In this document: positions 33,875 through 42,413 of the stretch, piece after piece
Position numbering within the stretch: the stretch's first letter is position 1
Layout: each line of letters opens with the position of its first letter
Assembly: GCA_944324825.1 (NCBI GenBank)
Contig: CALUXU010000002.1
Coordinates: 124,001-188,000 of the forward strand
Reading direction: 5' to 3'
Length of the DNA stretch: 64,000 nt
Source: Candidatus Gastranaerophilales bacterium
GTDB taxonomy: Bacteria; Cyanobacteriota; Vampirovibrionia; Gastranaerophilales; Gastranaerophilaceae
Notes under the pieces: generated by a model
What the model was told of the DNA's origin: nothing
What the model saw: the letters and a program-made list of their open reading frames with translations, nothing else
Databases searched by the model: none
Program-made: the position numbers and the translations under genes

Positions 33875-36529
33875 TTATACGATACCGTTATAAGCATCAG
33901 TATAAAGTTGTTTGATTTGATCCATTAATGGATATACAGGGTTTGCACCTGTGCATTGGTCATCGTATGCCAATTCAACTAATTCATCAAGGTTAGCGAA
34001 GAATTCTTTTTCATCAATACCAAATTCTTTGATAGATTTTGGTAAGTTAACCTTAGTCATTAATTCATCAACTGCCTTGATTAACAGTTCAACTTTTTCA
34101 TCATCGTTCTTACCGCCTAAACCAAGTTCATCAGCTATTTGTGCATATTTAGTTTTTGCACAAGGGAACTTGTATTGAGGGAAGATTGCTTGTTTTTTAG
34201 GTCTATCAGATGAATTGAATTTAATAATTTGTCTGATTAATAAAGCGTTAGCAACCCCGTGTGGAACGTGATACATAGCACCAAGTTTGTGAGCCATAGA
34301 GTGGCACAATCCCAAGAATGAGTTAGCAAATGCCATACCTGCGATTGTAGCGGCATAGTGCATTTTTTCTCTTGCGATAGGATCATTAGCACCTTCTGTA
34401 TAGCTTCTTTCTAAGTATCTGAAGATTAATTTAGTTGCTTCTAAAGCGTTTGAATTTGTAAAGTTTGTAGCCATACAAGAAACATAAGCTTCGATAGCGT
34501 GAACTAAAGCGTCAATACCTGATGCAGCTGTTAAGCCTTTTGGCATACCGTCAACGAAGTTAGGGTCAACAATTGCCATATTAGGAGTTAAAGCGTAATC
34601 AGCGATTGCATATTTTACGTGAGTTTCATCATCTGTAATAATTGCAAACGGAGTAACTTCAGAACCTGTACCTGATGTTGTAGGGATAGCAACCATAGTT
34701 GCTTTCTTACCTAATTCAGGGATTGAACAAATTCTCTTTCTGATATCCATAAATCTCATAGAGATATCTTCAAAGTTTGTATCAGGTTGTTCATACATTA
34801 ACCACATAATCTTAGCTGCATCCATAGGAGAACCGCCGCCTAATGAAATGATAACATCAGGTTCGAAGGTCTTAACCATAGCCATAGCTTGATTAATTGT
34901 AGATAATGTAGGATCCGGTTTAACATCAAAGAAGATTTGATATTCAATACCGATTTCGTCTAATACGTTAACAATAGCATTAACCGCACCTGAATCGAAT
35001 AAGAATCTGTCTGTTACGATGAATGCACGTTTTTTACCTTGAAGTTCACGAAGAGCTAAGTCAACAGCACCTCTTTTGAAGTAAACTTTTGAAGGAACTT
35101 TGAACCATAACATATTTTCTCTCCTTTCAGCAACGGTTTTGTAGTTCAATAAGTTTTCAACACCGATATTACCAGATATTGCGTTTTTACCCCAAGAACC
35201 ACAACCAAGTGAAAGTGACGGTTCTAATTTAAAGTTGTATAAATCACCGATACCACCTTGTGCTGAAGGTGAGTTAATCAGAACTCTGCAAGTAGGCATT
35301 TTTTCTGCATATCTGTCAATTCTTTCTTGACTTCTTGCATCTGTATAAAGGTCTGCTGTGTGACCTGCACCACCCTTAGAAATAAGTTCGTATGCTTGTT
35401 CTGCAGCATCTTCAAAATCTTTTGCTCTGTACATAGTTAAGATTGGTGATAATTTTTCTCTTGAGAACGGATCCTCCCAATCAACTTTTGGTCTTTCTGC
35501 TAATAAGATTTTTGCATCATCAGGAATGCTGAAGCCTGAAAGTTCTGCAATTTTGTGTGCAGGTTGACCAACGATTGCAGGATGCGCTGTTCCACGTTTA
35601 GGATCGATAAACGGAAGAGCAATCATTTTCTTTTCTTCATCAGCACTTAAAAGATAAGCACCTCTGTATAAGAATTCTTTTTTAACTTCTTCATAAACTT
35701 TGTCAACAACAACAACTGATTGTTCAGAAGCACAAATCATACCGTTGTCGAATGTTTTTGACATAAGGATTGAAGATACAGCCATTTTGATATCAGCTGT
35801 TTCATCAATAACGGCTGCAGCGTTACCAGGACCAACACCTAATGCAGGGTTACCTGATGAGTAAGCAGCTTTAACCATGCCAGGACCGCCTGTTGCTAAG
35901 ATACAAGCAATTGATTCGTGTTTCATCAACTGGCTTGATAATTCGATTGAAGGTACATCAATCCATCCGATAATATCTTCCGGAGCACCTGCTTTAACAG
36001 CAGCATCCAAAACCACTTTTGCAGCTGCAATTGTACATTTTGTAGCTCTAGGGTGTGGTGAGAAGATAATTGCGTTTCTTGTTTTCAAAGCGATTAAAGA
36101 TTTGAAAATTGCAGTTGATGTAGGGTTAGTTGTAGGAACGATACCTGCAATAATACCTAAAGGTTCTGCAACAACTTTAATACCGTTAATTTTGTCTTCT
36201 CTAATAACTCCGCAAGTTTTAGCATTTTTGTGCTTGTTGTAAATATATTCTGATGCGAAGTGGTTTTTGATAATCTTATCTTCTAAAACACCCATTCCGG
36301 TTTCTTCTATAGCCATTCTTGCTAAAGGAATACGTGCTTTATCAGCAGCTGTTGCTGCCGCTTTAAAGATTGCATTTACTTTTTCTTGTGAAAATGTAGA
36401 AAAGATTCTTTGAGCCTTTTGAACTTTTTGGATTAAAATTTCCAAAGATTCAGGGCTGTCAACCAAATTACTTGCTGCCAAGTCTTTTTCTAACTTTTCA
36501 ACTTTTGCGTTTTTAGTGGTTTTTGGCAT
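33875..36529 (-). CDS. adhE: Bifunctional aldehyde/alcohol dehydrogenase
   Basis: AdhE turns acetyl-CoA into ethanol in two NADH-using steps and so regenerates NAD+. The 884-aa protein is a fusion. The N-terminal CoA-acylating aldehyde dehydrogenase has the catalytic Cys in SKTFDNGMICASEQSVVV near 255. The C-terminal iron-dependent alcohol dehydrogenase has GGGSPMDAAKIMWLMYE near 555 and metal His residues in AIEAYVS, LGLCHSMAHKLGAMYHVPHG. Family members form long spirosomes. Codon use looks optimised, suggesting high expression. Three Rex-like sites lie upstream. Confidence 0.97.
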   Translation of the reverse strand: MPKTTKNAKVEKLEKDLAASNLVDSPESLEILIQKVQKAQRIFSTFSQEKVNAIFKAAATAADKARIPLARMAIEETGMGVLEDKIIKNHFASEYIYNKHKNAKTCGVIREDKINGIKVVAEPLGIIAGIVPTTNPTSTAIFKSLIALKTRNAIIFSPHPRATKCTIAAAKVVLDAAVKAGAPEDIIGWIDVPSIELSSQLMKHESIACILATGGPGMVKAAYSSGNPALGVGPGNAAAVIDETADIKMAVSSILMSKTFDNGMICASEQSVVVVDKVYEEVKKEFLYRGAYLLSADEEKKMIALPFIDPKRGTAHPAIVGQPAHKIAELSGFSIPDDAKILLAERPKVDWEDPFSREKLSPILTMYRAKDFEDAAEQAYELISKGGAGHTADLYTDARSQERIDRYAEKMPTCRVLINSPSAQGGIGDLYNFKLEPSLSLGCGSWGKNAISGNIGVENLLNYKTVAERRENMLWFKVPSKVYFKRGAVDLALRELQGKKRAFIVTDRFLFDSGAVNAIVNVLDEIGIEYQIFFDVKPDPTLSTINQAMAMVKTFEPDVIISLGGGSPMDAAKIMWLMYEQPDTNFEDISMRFMDIRKRICSIPELGKKATMVAIPTTSGTGSEVTPFAIITDDETHVKYAIADYALTPNMAIVDPNFVDGMPKGLTAASGIDALVHAIEAYVSCMATNFTNSNALEATKLIFRYLERSYTEGANDPIAREKMHYAATIAGMAFANSFLGLCHSMAHKLGAMYHVPHGVANALLIRQIIKFNSSDRPKKQAIFPQYKFPCAKTKYAQIADELGLGGKNDDEKVELLIKAVDELMTKVNLPKSIKEFGIDEKEFFANLDELVELAYDDQCTGANPVYPLMDQIKQLYTDAYNGIV

Positions 36530-36601
36530 TTTTAATCTCCTTTTTCTATTACCAATTTATAAAAGTATGAACATTTACTTCCAAAAATTCTTTTGTGTAT
36601 A

Positions 36602-36653
36602 TTGTGATTTTTACACTTATTAATTATCGTACCCGTAAAAACATAAATGTCAA
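36602..36653 (-). promoter_or_regulatory. adhE promoter with Rex-like operator at the start site
   Basis: On the reverse strand TTGACA (36653-36648), a 19-base spacer and GATAAT (36628-36623) are followed three bases later by TAAGTGTAAAAATCACAA (36619-36602). The right half TCACAA is a consensus Rex half site (TTGTGA-N6-TCACAA type), the left half is imperfect. A repressor here would cover the transcription start. Confidence 0.7.
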
Positions 36654-36701
36654 ATAATAACTACCTATTTTTAGAAAACTTAATATTTTCTTTATATTAA
36701 A

Positions 36702-36742
36702 TTGTTATAAAAATCATTATTTAATTGTTATAAAAATCACAA
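36702..36742. promoter_or_regulatory. Two further Rex-like sites upstream of adhE
   Basis: TTGTTATAAAAATCATTA at 36702-36719 and TTGTTATAAAAATCACAA at 36725-36742, 23 bp apart. The second is close to the Rex consensus in both halves. They lie between adhE and the divergent 36817 gene and could act on either. The rest of the 36543-36816 gap shows no gene. Confidence 0.6.
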
Positions 36743-36816
36743 TATAATTCATCTATTAAATGCAGGTAATATAAATATCTTCTTGCTAACATAGTTATAA
36801 TGAGAGGAGATATGTT

Positions 36817-37209
36817 ATGGTAAAAATTGCAACAAAACCATTAAATTTAGTACAAAGAGTTCGCAATATGACAACAGTTCAAGGACAGGTAATCAACAAC
36901 TTTGCACATGGAATGAAAAAAGATGGTTATAAAAATATGTATCAAAGATGTTGGAATAATGATTATCACACATTAACAGGACAAAAAAAGAACGGAACGA
37001 CAAAAACTTATCTGTTCTCAAGCGGAAGTTTTTCAAGAAAAGTTAATAAAACAGTACAAATAGATTCAAATACTAAAATCAGAATAATTGATAAATCATA
37101 TAAAAATGCCAATGGACGAGAAATATACGGAATTAATAAATTTCAAAAAATAGTAAATAATATTATTACAAGCATGAAAGTTATTAAAAGAGGCTGGTCT
37201 TCAAAATAA
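36817..37209 (+). CDS. Hypothetical protein, first of a tandem paralogue pair
   Basis: 130 residues, basic, no signal peptide or membrane segment. It begins VKIATKPLNLVQRVRN and ends INKFQKIVNN ... VIKRGWSSK. The next gene has the same skeleton at roughly 40-45% identity by eye, so this is a local duplication. Family not recognised. GAGAGGAG lies before the ATG. The conserved blocks (IATKPxN, SSG, INKFQxIVNN, KRGW) suggest a small folded basic domain. Confidence 0.65.
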   Translation: MVKIATKPLNLVQRVRNMTTVQGQVINNFAHGMKKDGYKNMYQRCWNNDYHTLTGQKKNGTTKTYLFSSGSFSRKVNKTVQIDSNTKIRIIDKSYKNANGREIYGINKFQKIVNNIITSMKVIKRGWSSK

Positions 37210-37296
37210 AAACTTAACAATTGTAACAAAATTAGCAAAAAATTTTTTCAGGTATCTTCTATTATTGTAAGCCACAATATAGGAGATATTTGTATT

Positions 37297-37683
37297 ATGA
37301 AGATAGCAACAAAACCGGTTAATTTTATACAAAAAATTCGCAATATAGAAACCCCGCAAGGCCGCGCAATAAATCGATTTGCTCAAGGTCTAAAGGAAGA
37401 AGGCTTCTCACAAATCCATCAAAGAGAATGGAGAGGTACCCATTATATGGTATCCGGAAAAAAACCATCCGGCGAAACAAAATCATATCTGTTATCAAGT
37501 GGTGGATACGCACAAAAAACAAACAAAACTACACCGGTTACCCAACATACAAAAACCCGTAAAATTGATAAATCATTCAGAAACGAATACGGAAACGAAA
37601 TAAGAGGCATTAACAAATTCCAAAGAATTGTTAATAATTCAGTTTTTGATACCAAAGTAGAAAAACGCGGCTGGGTTTATTAA
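37297..37683 (+). CDS. Hypothetical protein, second of the tandem pair
   Basis: 128 residues. It starts MKIATKPVNFIQKIRN and ends INKFQRIVNNSVFD then KVEKRGWVY, clearly paralogous to the 36817 protein. Conserved YLxSSGxxxxxxNKT and KxRxIDKSxxNxxGxEIxGI blocks link the two. TATAGGAG precedes the ATG. The 87-bp gap between them is AT-rich and may hold a second promoter. It converges with the deaminase gene with a 1-bp gap. Function unknown. Confidence 0.65.
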   Translation: MKIATKPVNFIQKIRNIETPQGRAINRFAQGLKEEGFSQIHQREWRGTHYMVSGKKPSGETKSYLLSSGGYAQKTNKTTPVTQHTKTRKIDKSFRNEYGNEIRGINKFQRIVNNSVFDTKVEKRGWVY

Positions 37684-37684
37684 T

Positions 37685-38314
37685 TTAGTTGCATTTTCTC
37701 GCCGGCTTATAAATAGTATTACCTTCGTTTACATATTCGGATAAAATTTGTTTACCGAGTTCCTGTTCAATACCGCCATAAACATTTATACCGCGTTTTT
37801 TGAACTGGCTGATCCAATTAGGCTTATAACCTTCGTCAAAACCGGTTATATTCTCAACATCTTTAGAATAAACACTGAAGTAAACATTTTTTATCCCTGA
37901 CCACATAATAGCGCCGGCACACATTATACAAGGTTCTGCTGTTACGTATATACTCAGATTGTATTTTGACAAATCATAAGTATTCAGTTTCTTTTGGGCT
38001 AGCCTGATAGCATTCATTTCTGCATGGTTTGTACAGTCGCAAGAAGGAATCACACTATTTTGCGCCTTTGCAATAAGATTGCCTTTATCATCATATATTG
38101 CAGCCAAAAACGGACCGTAATTATGATTAAATTGTTTTGGAGTTTCATTTTGCAAATCTCTGATAATTTTTTGCGCGCGCTTATACTGTGCCTGAGTCAT
38201 TTGAGTATTAGATTGAATATCCAGCTCCTCAAGATTAATATAATTGTCCGCAGCGTATGAAACCACTGCTGTACACATAAACAATCCCAGAATAATAAAT
38301 ATTTTTTTCAGCAT
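37685..38314 (-). CDS. Exported cytidine/guanine-type deaminase
   Basis: 209 residues. The zinc site is complete: NHAEMNAIRLA (HAE) and TAEPCIMCAGAIMWSGI (PCxxC), as in guanine, cytosine and tRNA adenosine deaminases. Unusually it begins with a signal peptide (KKIFIILGLFMCTAVVSYAA), so the enzyme should act outside the cytoplasm, for instance on scavenged nucleobases. GFDEGYKPNW in the C-terminal part resembles guanine deaminase (GuaD), which I favour over other substrates. No transporter gene is adjacent. Confidence 0.82.
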   Translation of the reverse strand: MLKKIFIILGLFMCTAVVSYAADNYINLEELDIQSNTQMTQAQYKRAQKIIRDLQNETPKQFNHNYGPFLAAIYDDKGNLIAKAQNSVIPSCDCTNHAEMNAIRLAQKKLNTYDLSKYNLSIYVTAEPCIMCAGAIMWSGIKNVYFSVYSKDVENITGFDEGYKPNWISQFKKRGINVYGGIEQELGKQILSEYVNEGNTIYKPARKCN

Positions 38315-38335
38315 ATAAATTCCTTAAATAACAAA

Positions 38336-38536
38336 TTACAATCCGTTCTTTTTTCTTTCCAAAAGCATTTTTATAATATCTTTTTTGTATTCAAATTCAG
38401 ATTTTTTCTCTTTGAACATTCCTTCACTGCCGCCTTTGAGATAGTTTTGAATCTGTCCGGCAAGCTTTGCTTTATCTATGTTTTTGGCAAAATCTTCAAT
38501 TATATTATTTTTATCTTCGTTATCGTTTTCAAGCAT
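38336..38536 (-). CDS. Small charged protein, unknown
   Basis: 66 residues, very rich in Lys, Glu and Asp, mostly helical (IIEDFAKNIDKAKLAGQIQN), with no known motif. AAGGAG lies 7 bases before the ATG, supporting a real gene. It is 21 bp upstream of the deaminase gene and may share its transcript. Confidence 0.5.
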   Translation of the reverse strand: MLENDNEDKNNIIEDFAKNIDKAKLAGQIQNYLKGGSEGMFKEKKSEFEYKKDIIKMLLERKKNGL

Positions 38537-38538
38537 AG

Positions 38539-38567
38539 TTGCTCTCCTTGCTGTGTTATATTATATT
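38539..38567 (+). promoter_or_regulatory. Promoter of the 38574 gene, leaderless layout
   Basis: TTGCTC at 38539-38544, 17-base spacer, TATATT at 38562-38567, then six bases to the ATG at 38574. No ribosome site fits between. Confidence 0.5.
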
Positions 38568-38573
38568 AATTTT

Positions 38574-39068
38574 ATGTTAAATTTTCAACCTGTTAACAAA
38601 AATCAAATACAAGAGCTTGCCCAACTTGCCAACATAATATGGCACGAATACTGGAAAGGAAAACTTTCTGACAGCCAGATTGAATATATGATAGACAAAT
38701 TTCAGTCAGAGAAGGCAATAAGAAATCAAATTAATAATGAAAAATACACCTATTATTTTATTATTGTCAATGGAATAAATGCCGGATACTTCGGAATTTC
38801 TGCAAAAGAGGATTATTTGTTTTTATCAAAATTATATATTTCAAAAGACTACCGTTCAAAAGGTTTCGGAACAAAAACGTTTGAGAAAATAAAAGAAATT
38901 GCCTCTGAACAAAACTATACAAGAATAGAGCTTACAGTAAACAAATACAATACAAACACTATCAAAACATACGAAAAATGGGGTTTTCAAACGGTAGATT
39001 CTGTCGTAACAGACATCGGCTCCGGCTTTGTTATGGATGACTACATAATGGACTTTTTATTAAATTGA
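38574..39068 (+). CDS. GNAT-family N-acetyltransferase
   Basis: 164 residues from the ATG at 38574; a longer frame from 38478 would overlap the divergent gene and lacks homology-like sequence. The GNAT core is FLSKLYISKDYRSKGFGTKT (motif A, acetyl-CoA pyrophosphate loop R-x-x-G-x-G/T) and NTNTIKTYEKWGFQTVD (motif B). Substrate unknown. LANIIWHEYWKGKLSDSQIE at the N-terminus is typical of a gut-bacterial branch of GNATs. Confidence 0.85.
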   Translation: MLNFQPVNKNQIQELAQLANIIWHEYWKGKLSDSQIEYMIDKFQSEKAIRNQINNEKYTYYFIIVNGINAGYFGISAKEDYLFLSKLYISKDYRSKGFGTKTFEKIKEIASEQNYTRIELTVNKYNTNTIKTYEKWGFQTVDSVVTDIGSGFVMDDYIMDFLLN

Positions 39069-40035
39069 GTTTAATAGCGTATGACAGTAACAAATAAAAA
39101 TATAAAATGAACAGAATGGTTTGGTATTGAGATTGAGTAGTAACAGGTTTAACTTGTCAGCATAAACCAAACCGGAGCTTAAACGTAACATGATAAAAAA
39201 CACAATAAAAAGCCGGGGGTAAATAGAAAAATGTATTGTGTTGAATTTCACTACCACAATATTTTCTTAATCACTTAATCACTTAATCACTTAATCACTT
39301 GCCAAAAATAAAAAGCCGTGACCTTGATGGTAACGGCAATTAATTAGAAGAACTCTATTTTGAAGATTAATTATCTTCAAAATAGAGGCAGGTGAGTCAG
39401 AAACAAAGTTTCTGCGAACCGTATTACAAATTTTTTCTTATTCCTAATTAAAAAACGAAACAAAATGAACAGAATGGTTTGGCGGGGGTAAATGTATTTG
39501 GATTAATTTGCAGATTTCACGTAAAAAGTCAAACCGGAAGTTAGTCGTAACATGATTAAAAACAAAAAAAATGCCATCTGTTTTAGGACAGTGGCAATTA
39601 TTAATTAGGAATAAGAAAAAGGAAATTATAGGAACTTTTAGCATCTTGTGGGAGTTTTGTTTGAAGTTCGGGGAAAACTTCTCCTCCCGGGGTCAATTAA
39701 CGCATCCGCCTTAATCAACCTTTTTAACAAAACCTGTTCTATTTAATTTTTCTCTTAACTTTTTTCATTTATTTATTTTCTCGCTTTTGTTTGAACCTGA
39801 TATTCTGCATTGCATATTGAGCGGATATTTTTATTTCAATTCCTCTTTTTGACATAGTTATCCTGTAATACAGGAGAGAGGGTATTTTACGTTTCCTGTT
39901 GAAACAACCATTCTCAAATCATTTATGCAGTTTATCAAAGAGCAATCTTTTTTGTTTTGGGATATAGCAATCCCTCAGGCCGGCTCGGGTGAGAGAAGGG
40001 TACAGTTACCCTGTCTCTACCTTTACCTAATTCCA
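39069..40035. ncRNA. Gene-free 967-bp stretch with duplicated hairpins: candidate structured RNA
   Basis: No credible gene on either strand. Two related units are present, ~39106-39335 and ~39463-39600. Each opens AAAATGAACAGAATGGTTTG and has a GGTTTG(G)/(C)CAAACC pairing. Each then has ACCGGA-G-TTA-CGTAACATGAT and a GCC...GGC hairpin followed by AATTAATTAG. Further hairpins: 39353-39387 (15-bp arms), 39398-39414, 39648-39690, 39861-39875, 39959-39974, 39998-40011. Arms 39431-39450 and 39600-39620 are complementary and enclose the second unit. The strand of any RNA is not clear; it may also be a MITE-like decayed element. Confidence 0.45.
39266..39297 (+). repeat. Short tandem repeat, 4 x CTTAATCA
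   Basis: Four exact 8-bp units followed by a partial CTT. It lies inside the first hairpin unit of the gene-free region. Slippage-prone. Confidence 0.9.
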
Positions 40036-40959
40036 TTAACTGAACAACTTGAATGTACGTTCTACGTTGTCTTTTGCGACTGTCTTCAAGGTGTCGATTT
40101 CAGTCTTGATTGCGTTTCTTTCTTGTTCTAAAGCTGCGATATCTGTATCGTATTTTTTATCTTTTGCGTTAATCTTAGCCATATCAGCTTCGTATTTAGC
40201 TTCGGCCTTCTTAAGATCAGTTTCGTCAGAAACTTGTTGTAATGAAGGGTCAACGGCTACGTTAACTTCATCTGCAGCACCTGTGATATTATCACCTGTG
40301 AGTTTGTGAAGTACGATGAACCCTTCGTTAATCATATTTGTTAAGTATGTAGCGTTGCTAAATTGAGTAGCTTCTTCTGCTGTAGGATTGTATCCTTTAC
40401 CGTCAGGATTACCGTCTACTGCGATAAATGCTTCTTCTGCGTCTCCGCCGTGTTTTGCTACACATTGTACCATTTCATTATATAGTGTTTTGTATGAAGA
40501 TGATGAACCAAGTGTATCACCCATTTCTACTGCAAATGCACCTGCTTTTGCATCGTCTTCAGAGGTATATGTTCCAGGAACACCAGTGATTGAATATGTT
40601 CCGTCACCATTTGCTGTTGGGGTTGTACCTACAGCTGTTTCATATGCATCTATTTGTGCTTGTGTACAATACATTTGGTTAGTTGCAATGTTGTGCATAA
40701 TGTAATCAGCTTTTGCTTCTCCGGTTGCTGTTACTAATGCCTTAACTGTTGCATCTTTGTAATATGCAGAACCATCTGAACCAATAATTTTGTATTGAAT
40801 CTTCTGCATGTTAAGAGCATCTTCATACTCTTGGTAAACTTGTTGTGACTGATTAGCCATTTGAAGCTTTTGCGCTTCCAGTTTTTGCGCTTTGTACTCA
40901 ATGTCATGCATTCTGGCTGTCAATGACAATAAGCGCGCTTGTGATGCTGCTAAACCCAT
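40036..40959 (-). CDS. Coiled-coil protein with GLAASQARLL N-terminus
   Basis: 307 residues. The N-terminal ~55 residues form a helix starting MGLAASQARLLSLTARMHDI then EYKAQKLEAQKLQMANQS. Proteins with this opening recur in Melainabacteria-type genomes; their job is unknown to me. The middle is a Gly/Thr/Asp-rich acidic domain, and the C-terminal 70 residues are again coiled coil (ending VERTFKLFS). There is no Sec signal or membrane segment. Helix-domain-helix layout resembles filament or secretion-apparatus substrates (flagellin-like), an untested idea. Codon use suggests high expression. Confidence 0.6.
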   Translation of the reverse strand: MGLAASQARLLSLTARMHDIEYKAQKLEAQKLQMANQSQQVYQEYEDALNMQKIQYKIIGSDGSAYYKDATVKALVTATGEAKADYIMHNIATNQMYCTQAQIDAYETAVGTTPTANGDGTYSITGVPGTYTSEDDAKAGAFAVEMGDTLGSSSSYKTLYNEMVQCVAKHGGDAEEAFIAVDGNPDGKGYNPTAEEATQFSNATYLTNMINEGFIVLHKLTGDNITGAADEVNVAVDPSLQQVSDETDLKKAEAKYEADMAKINAKDKKYDTDIAALEQERNAIKTEIDTLKTVAKDNVERTFKLFS

Positions 40960-40986
40960 AATGTTACTCCTTTTCCTAATTGTTCC

Positions 40987-41004
40987 TACGGATCCCCATC
41001 CGTA
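40987..41004 (-). repeat. Hairpin in the leader of the 40959 gene
   Basis: TACGGAT-CCCC-ATCCGTA, 7-bp arms, about 30 bases upstream of the start codon at 40959, in the 5' leader. A repeated ATTTCGTTAC pair follows at ~41045-41065. It could affect mRNA stability or translation. Confidence 0.5.
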
Positions 41005-41098
41005 TATCTGGTATTACGGCATCACTTTTTTAAATCTTTAATTTTTTATCCCATTTCGTTACATTTCGTTACAATAAAGATAAAAAATAAAGCGATTA

Positions 41099-42244
41099 CT
41101 AGATTTTAAACGGGTCAAAATTAAACTCTTTTTTCGTATCAGATTTAGTTTTATTCAGTAAAACTAAATTTTCTGCCTCTTCTTCTGAATATTTATAAGA
41201 AGATAAATCCAAATTAATCAGACCGTTTGATTCATTATTCAATGATTGTTTTAATTTATAAGGGTAATCTTCATGCCCTTTTAGTTTGCCATTATGGATA
41301 TTATCGATTATTTGCTCAACATGCATTTGAGTATACTTAGGAATATCCGGATATTTTTCTATAAATTTCGGCATCGGCATATTACCTCTTTCAGAGTTTC
41401 GCCCTGCCGATGTCAGCATAAAATTACCCAAAGAGTTTGCTCCGCCTAAAGAATTCGGATGTATATGTTCAGCAGATTGCAGTGACGGGCGCAATAAACG
41501 TTTAGCAATTTCCTGGTGAGAACGAGGTTTTGCAGTATCCGTATATTTAACAATAAAAGCATTTTCACTGCTTCCTGATGTCGGCAGGTATCTCGCCCGT
41601 TCTTTTAGTTTTTCAAATAATTTCTTTTCAGTTCCAGAAACACTAATCTCATCAAGAGAAGATATTAATGTTTTTCTCTTAAATGGGTTATTGGGATCAT
41701 CTTTGAGAATAATATCACGGCATCTGGTCGTTTTATGACGCACAGCCAGAGCCAAATCAGGACTCATATTTCTGGATAAATCATCAACAGAATCCAGGAC
41801 ATCAAATTCTTCAAGCAATAGTTTTTTATACGCATCAGGTCTTAAGCCTTTTAAACAGGTAACAAATGTTCCGTTTGGATTCTTTTTAGCGTAATCCTTA
41901 AAAATAGAAAACATTTTCTTTTCTGTCGGAAGCATATTTTTGGTATAACGGGAAAGAACTTTTACCGCAGATTTTGCATCAGGACATTTGCCGAGAAGCT
42001 TCTCCGCCGTATTAAGTTCATCATTTGAAAGCATTGTTATACCGCTATAAGGGTCAATCATGCCTCTTAATGTCTTTAAAGGCGCACTATTTGATGTCGC
42101 CGATTTAAAATTTACAGGCGAAGATTTAATAAATATATCCTGTTGTAATCTTTTATCAAGGGGCTTTGGGCTGCACCTGTAATCTACAGATGTTTGATTC
42201 CATACAGGAAACTTTGCTGAGACCAACAAATTATACACACACAA
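41099..42244 (-). CDS. Predicted HNH-type nuclease, lineage-specific
   Basis: 381 residues. Near 260 it reads LQSAEHIHPNSLGGANSLGN then FMLTSAGRNSERGNMPM, which has the HNH arrangement: metal His pair, Gly-Gly turn, N in GNFML, and a final Asn in place of His. The N-terminal ~230 residues are helical and unrecognised. There is no signal peptide, although the first residues are hydrophobic. It could be a secreted or injected toxin, a phage-defence effector or a housekeeping nuclease. No immunity gene is adjacent, which weakens the toxin idea. Confidence 0.6.
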   Translation of the reverse strand: MCVYNLLVSAKFPVWNQTSVDYRCSPKPLDKRLQQDIFIKSSPVNFKSATSNSAPLKTLRGMIDPYSGITMLSNDELNTAEKLLGKCPDAKSAVKVLSRYTKNMLPTEKKMFSIFKDYAKKNPNGTFVTCLKGLRPDAYKKLLLEEFDVLDSVDDLSRNMSPDLALAVRHKTTRCRDIILKDDPNNPFKRKTLISSLDEISVSGTEKKLFEKLKERARYLPTSGSSENAFIVKYTDTAKPRSHQEIAKRLLRPSLQSAEHIHPNSLGGANSLGNFMLTSAGRNSERGNMPMPKFIEKYPDIPKYTQMHVEQIIDNIHNGKLKGHEDYPYKLKQSLNNESNGLINLDLSSYKYSEEEAENLVLLNKTKSDTKKEFNFDPFKI

Positions 42245-42413
42245 TCCTTTAAATCATCAACATAATTATTATAACTTATTTTCAAATACTTTTCACAAAA
42301 AGACACAAAAATTTACATTAGCCGAAAGAGTAATAAACAGCTATAGATTTTTACGGGTTGATTTTTTGCCGGATTCATTTGATAATAATGTCGAATAGAA
42401 TAATTAGGAGAGT

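Noticed and set aside
39060-39644. Reverse-strand frames of 65 and 66 codons in the gene-free region
   Set aside because: They cover the paired hairpin units, lack ribosome sites, and the two proteins do not align in spite of the DNA similarity.
39925-40131. 68-codon plus-strand frame
   Set aside because: Its 3' half is antisense to the 40036 coiled-coil gene and its start has no ribosome site.
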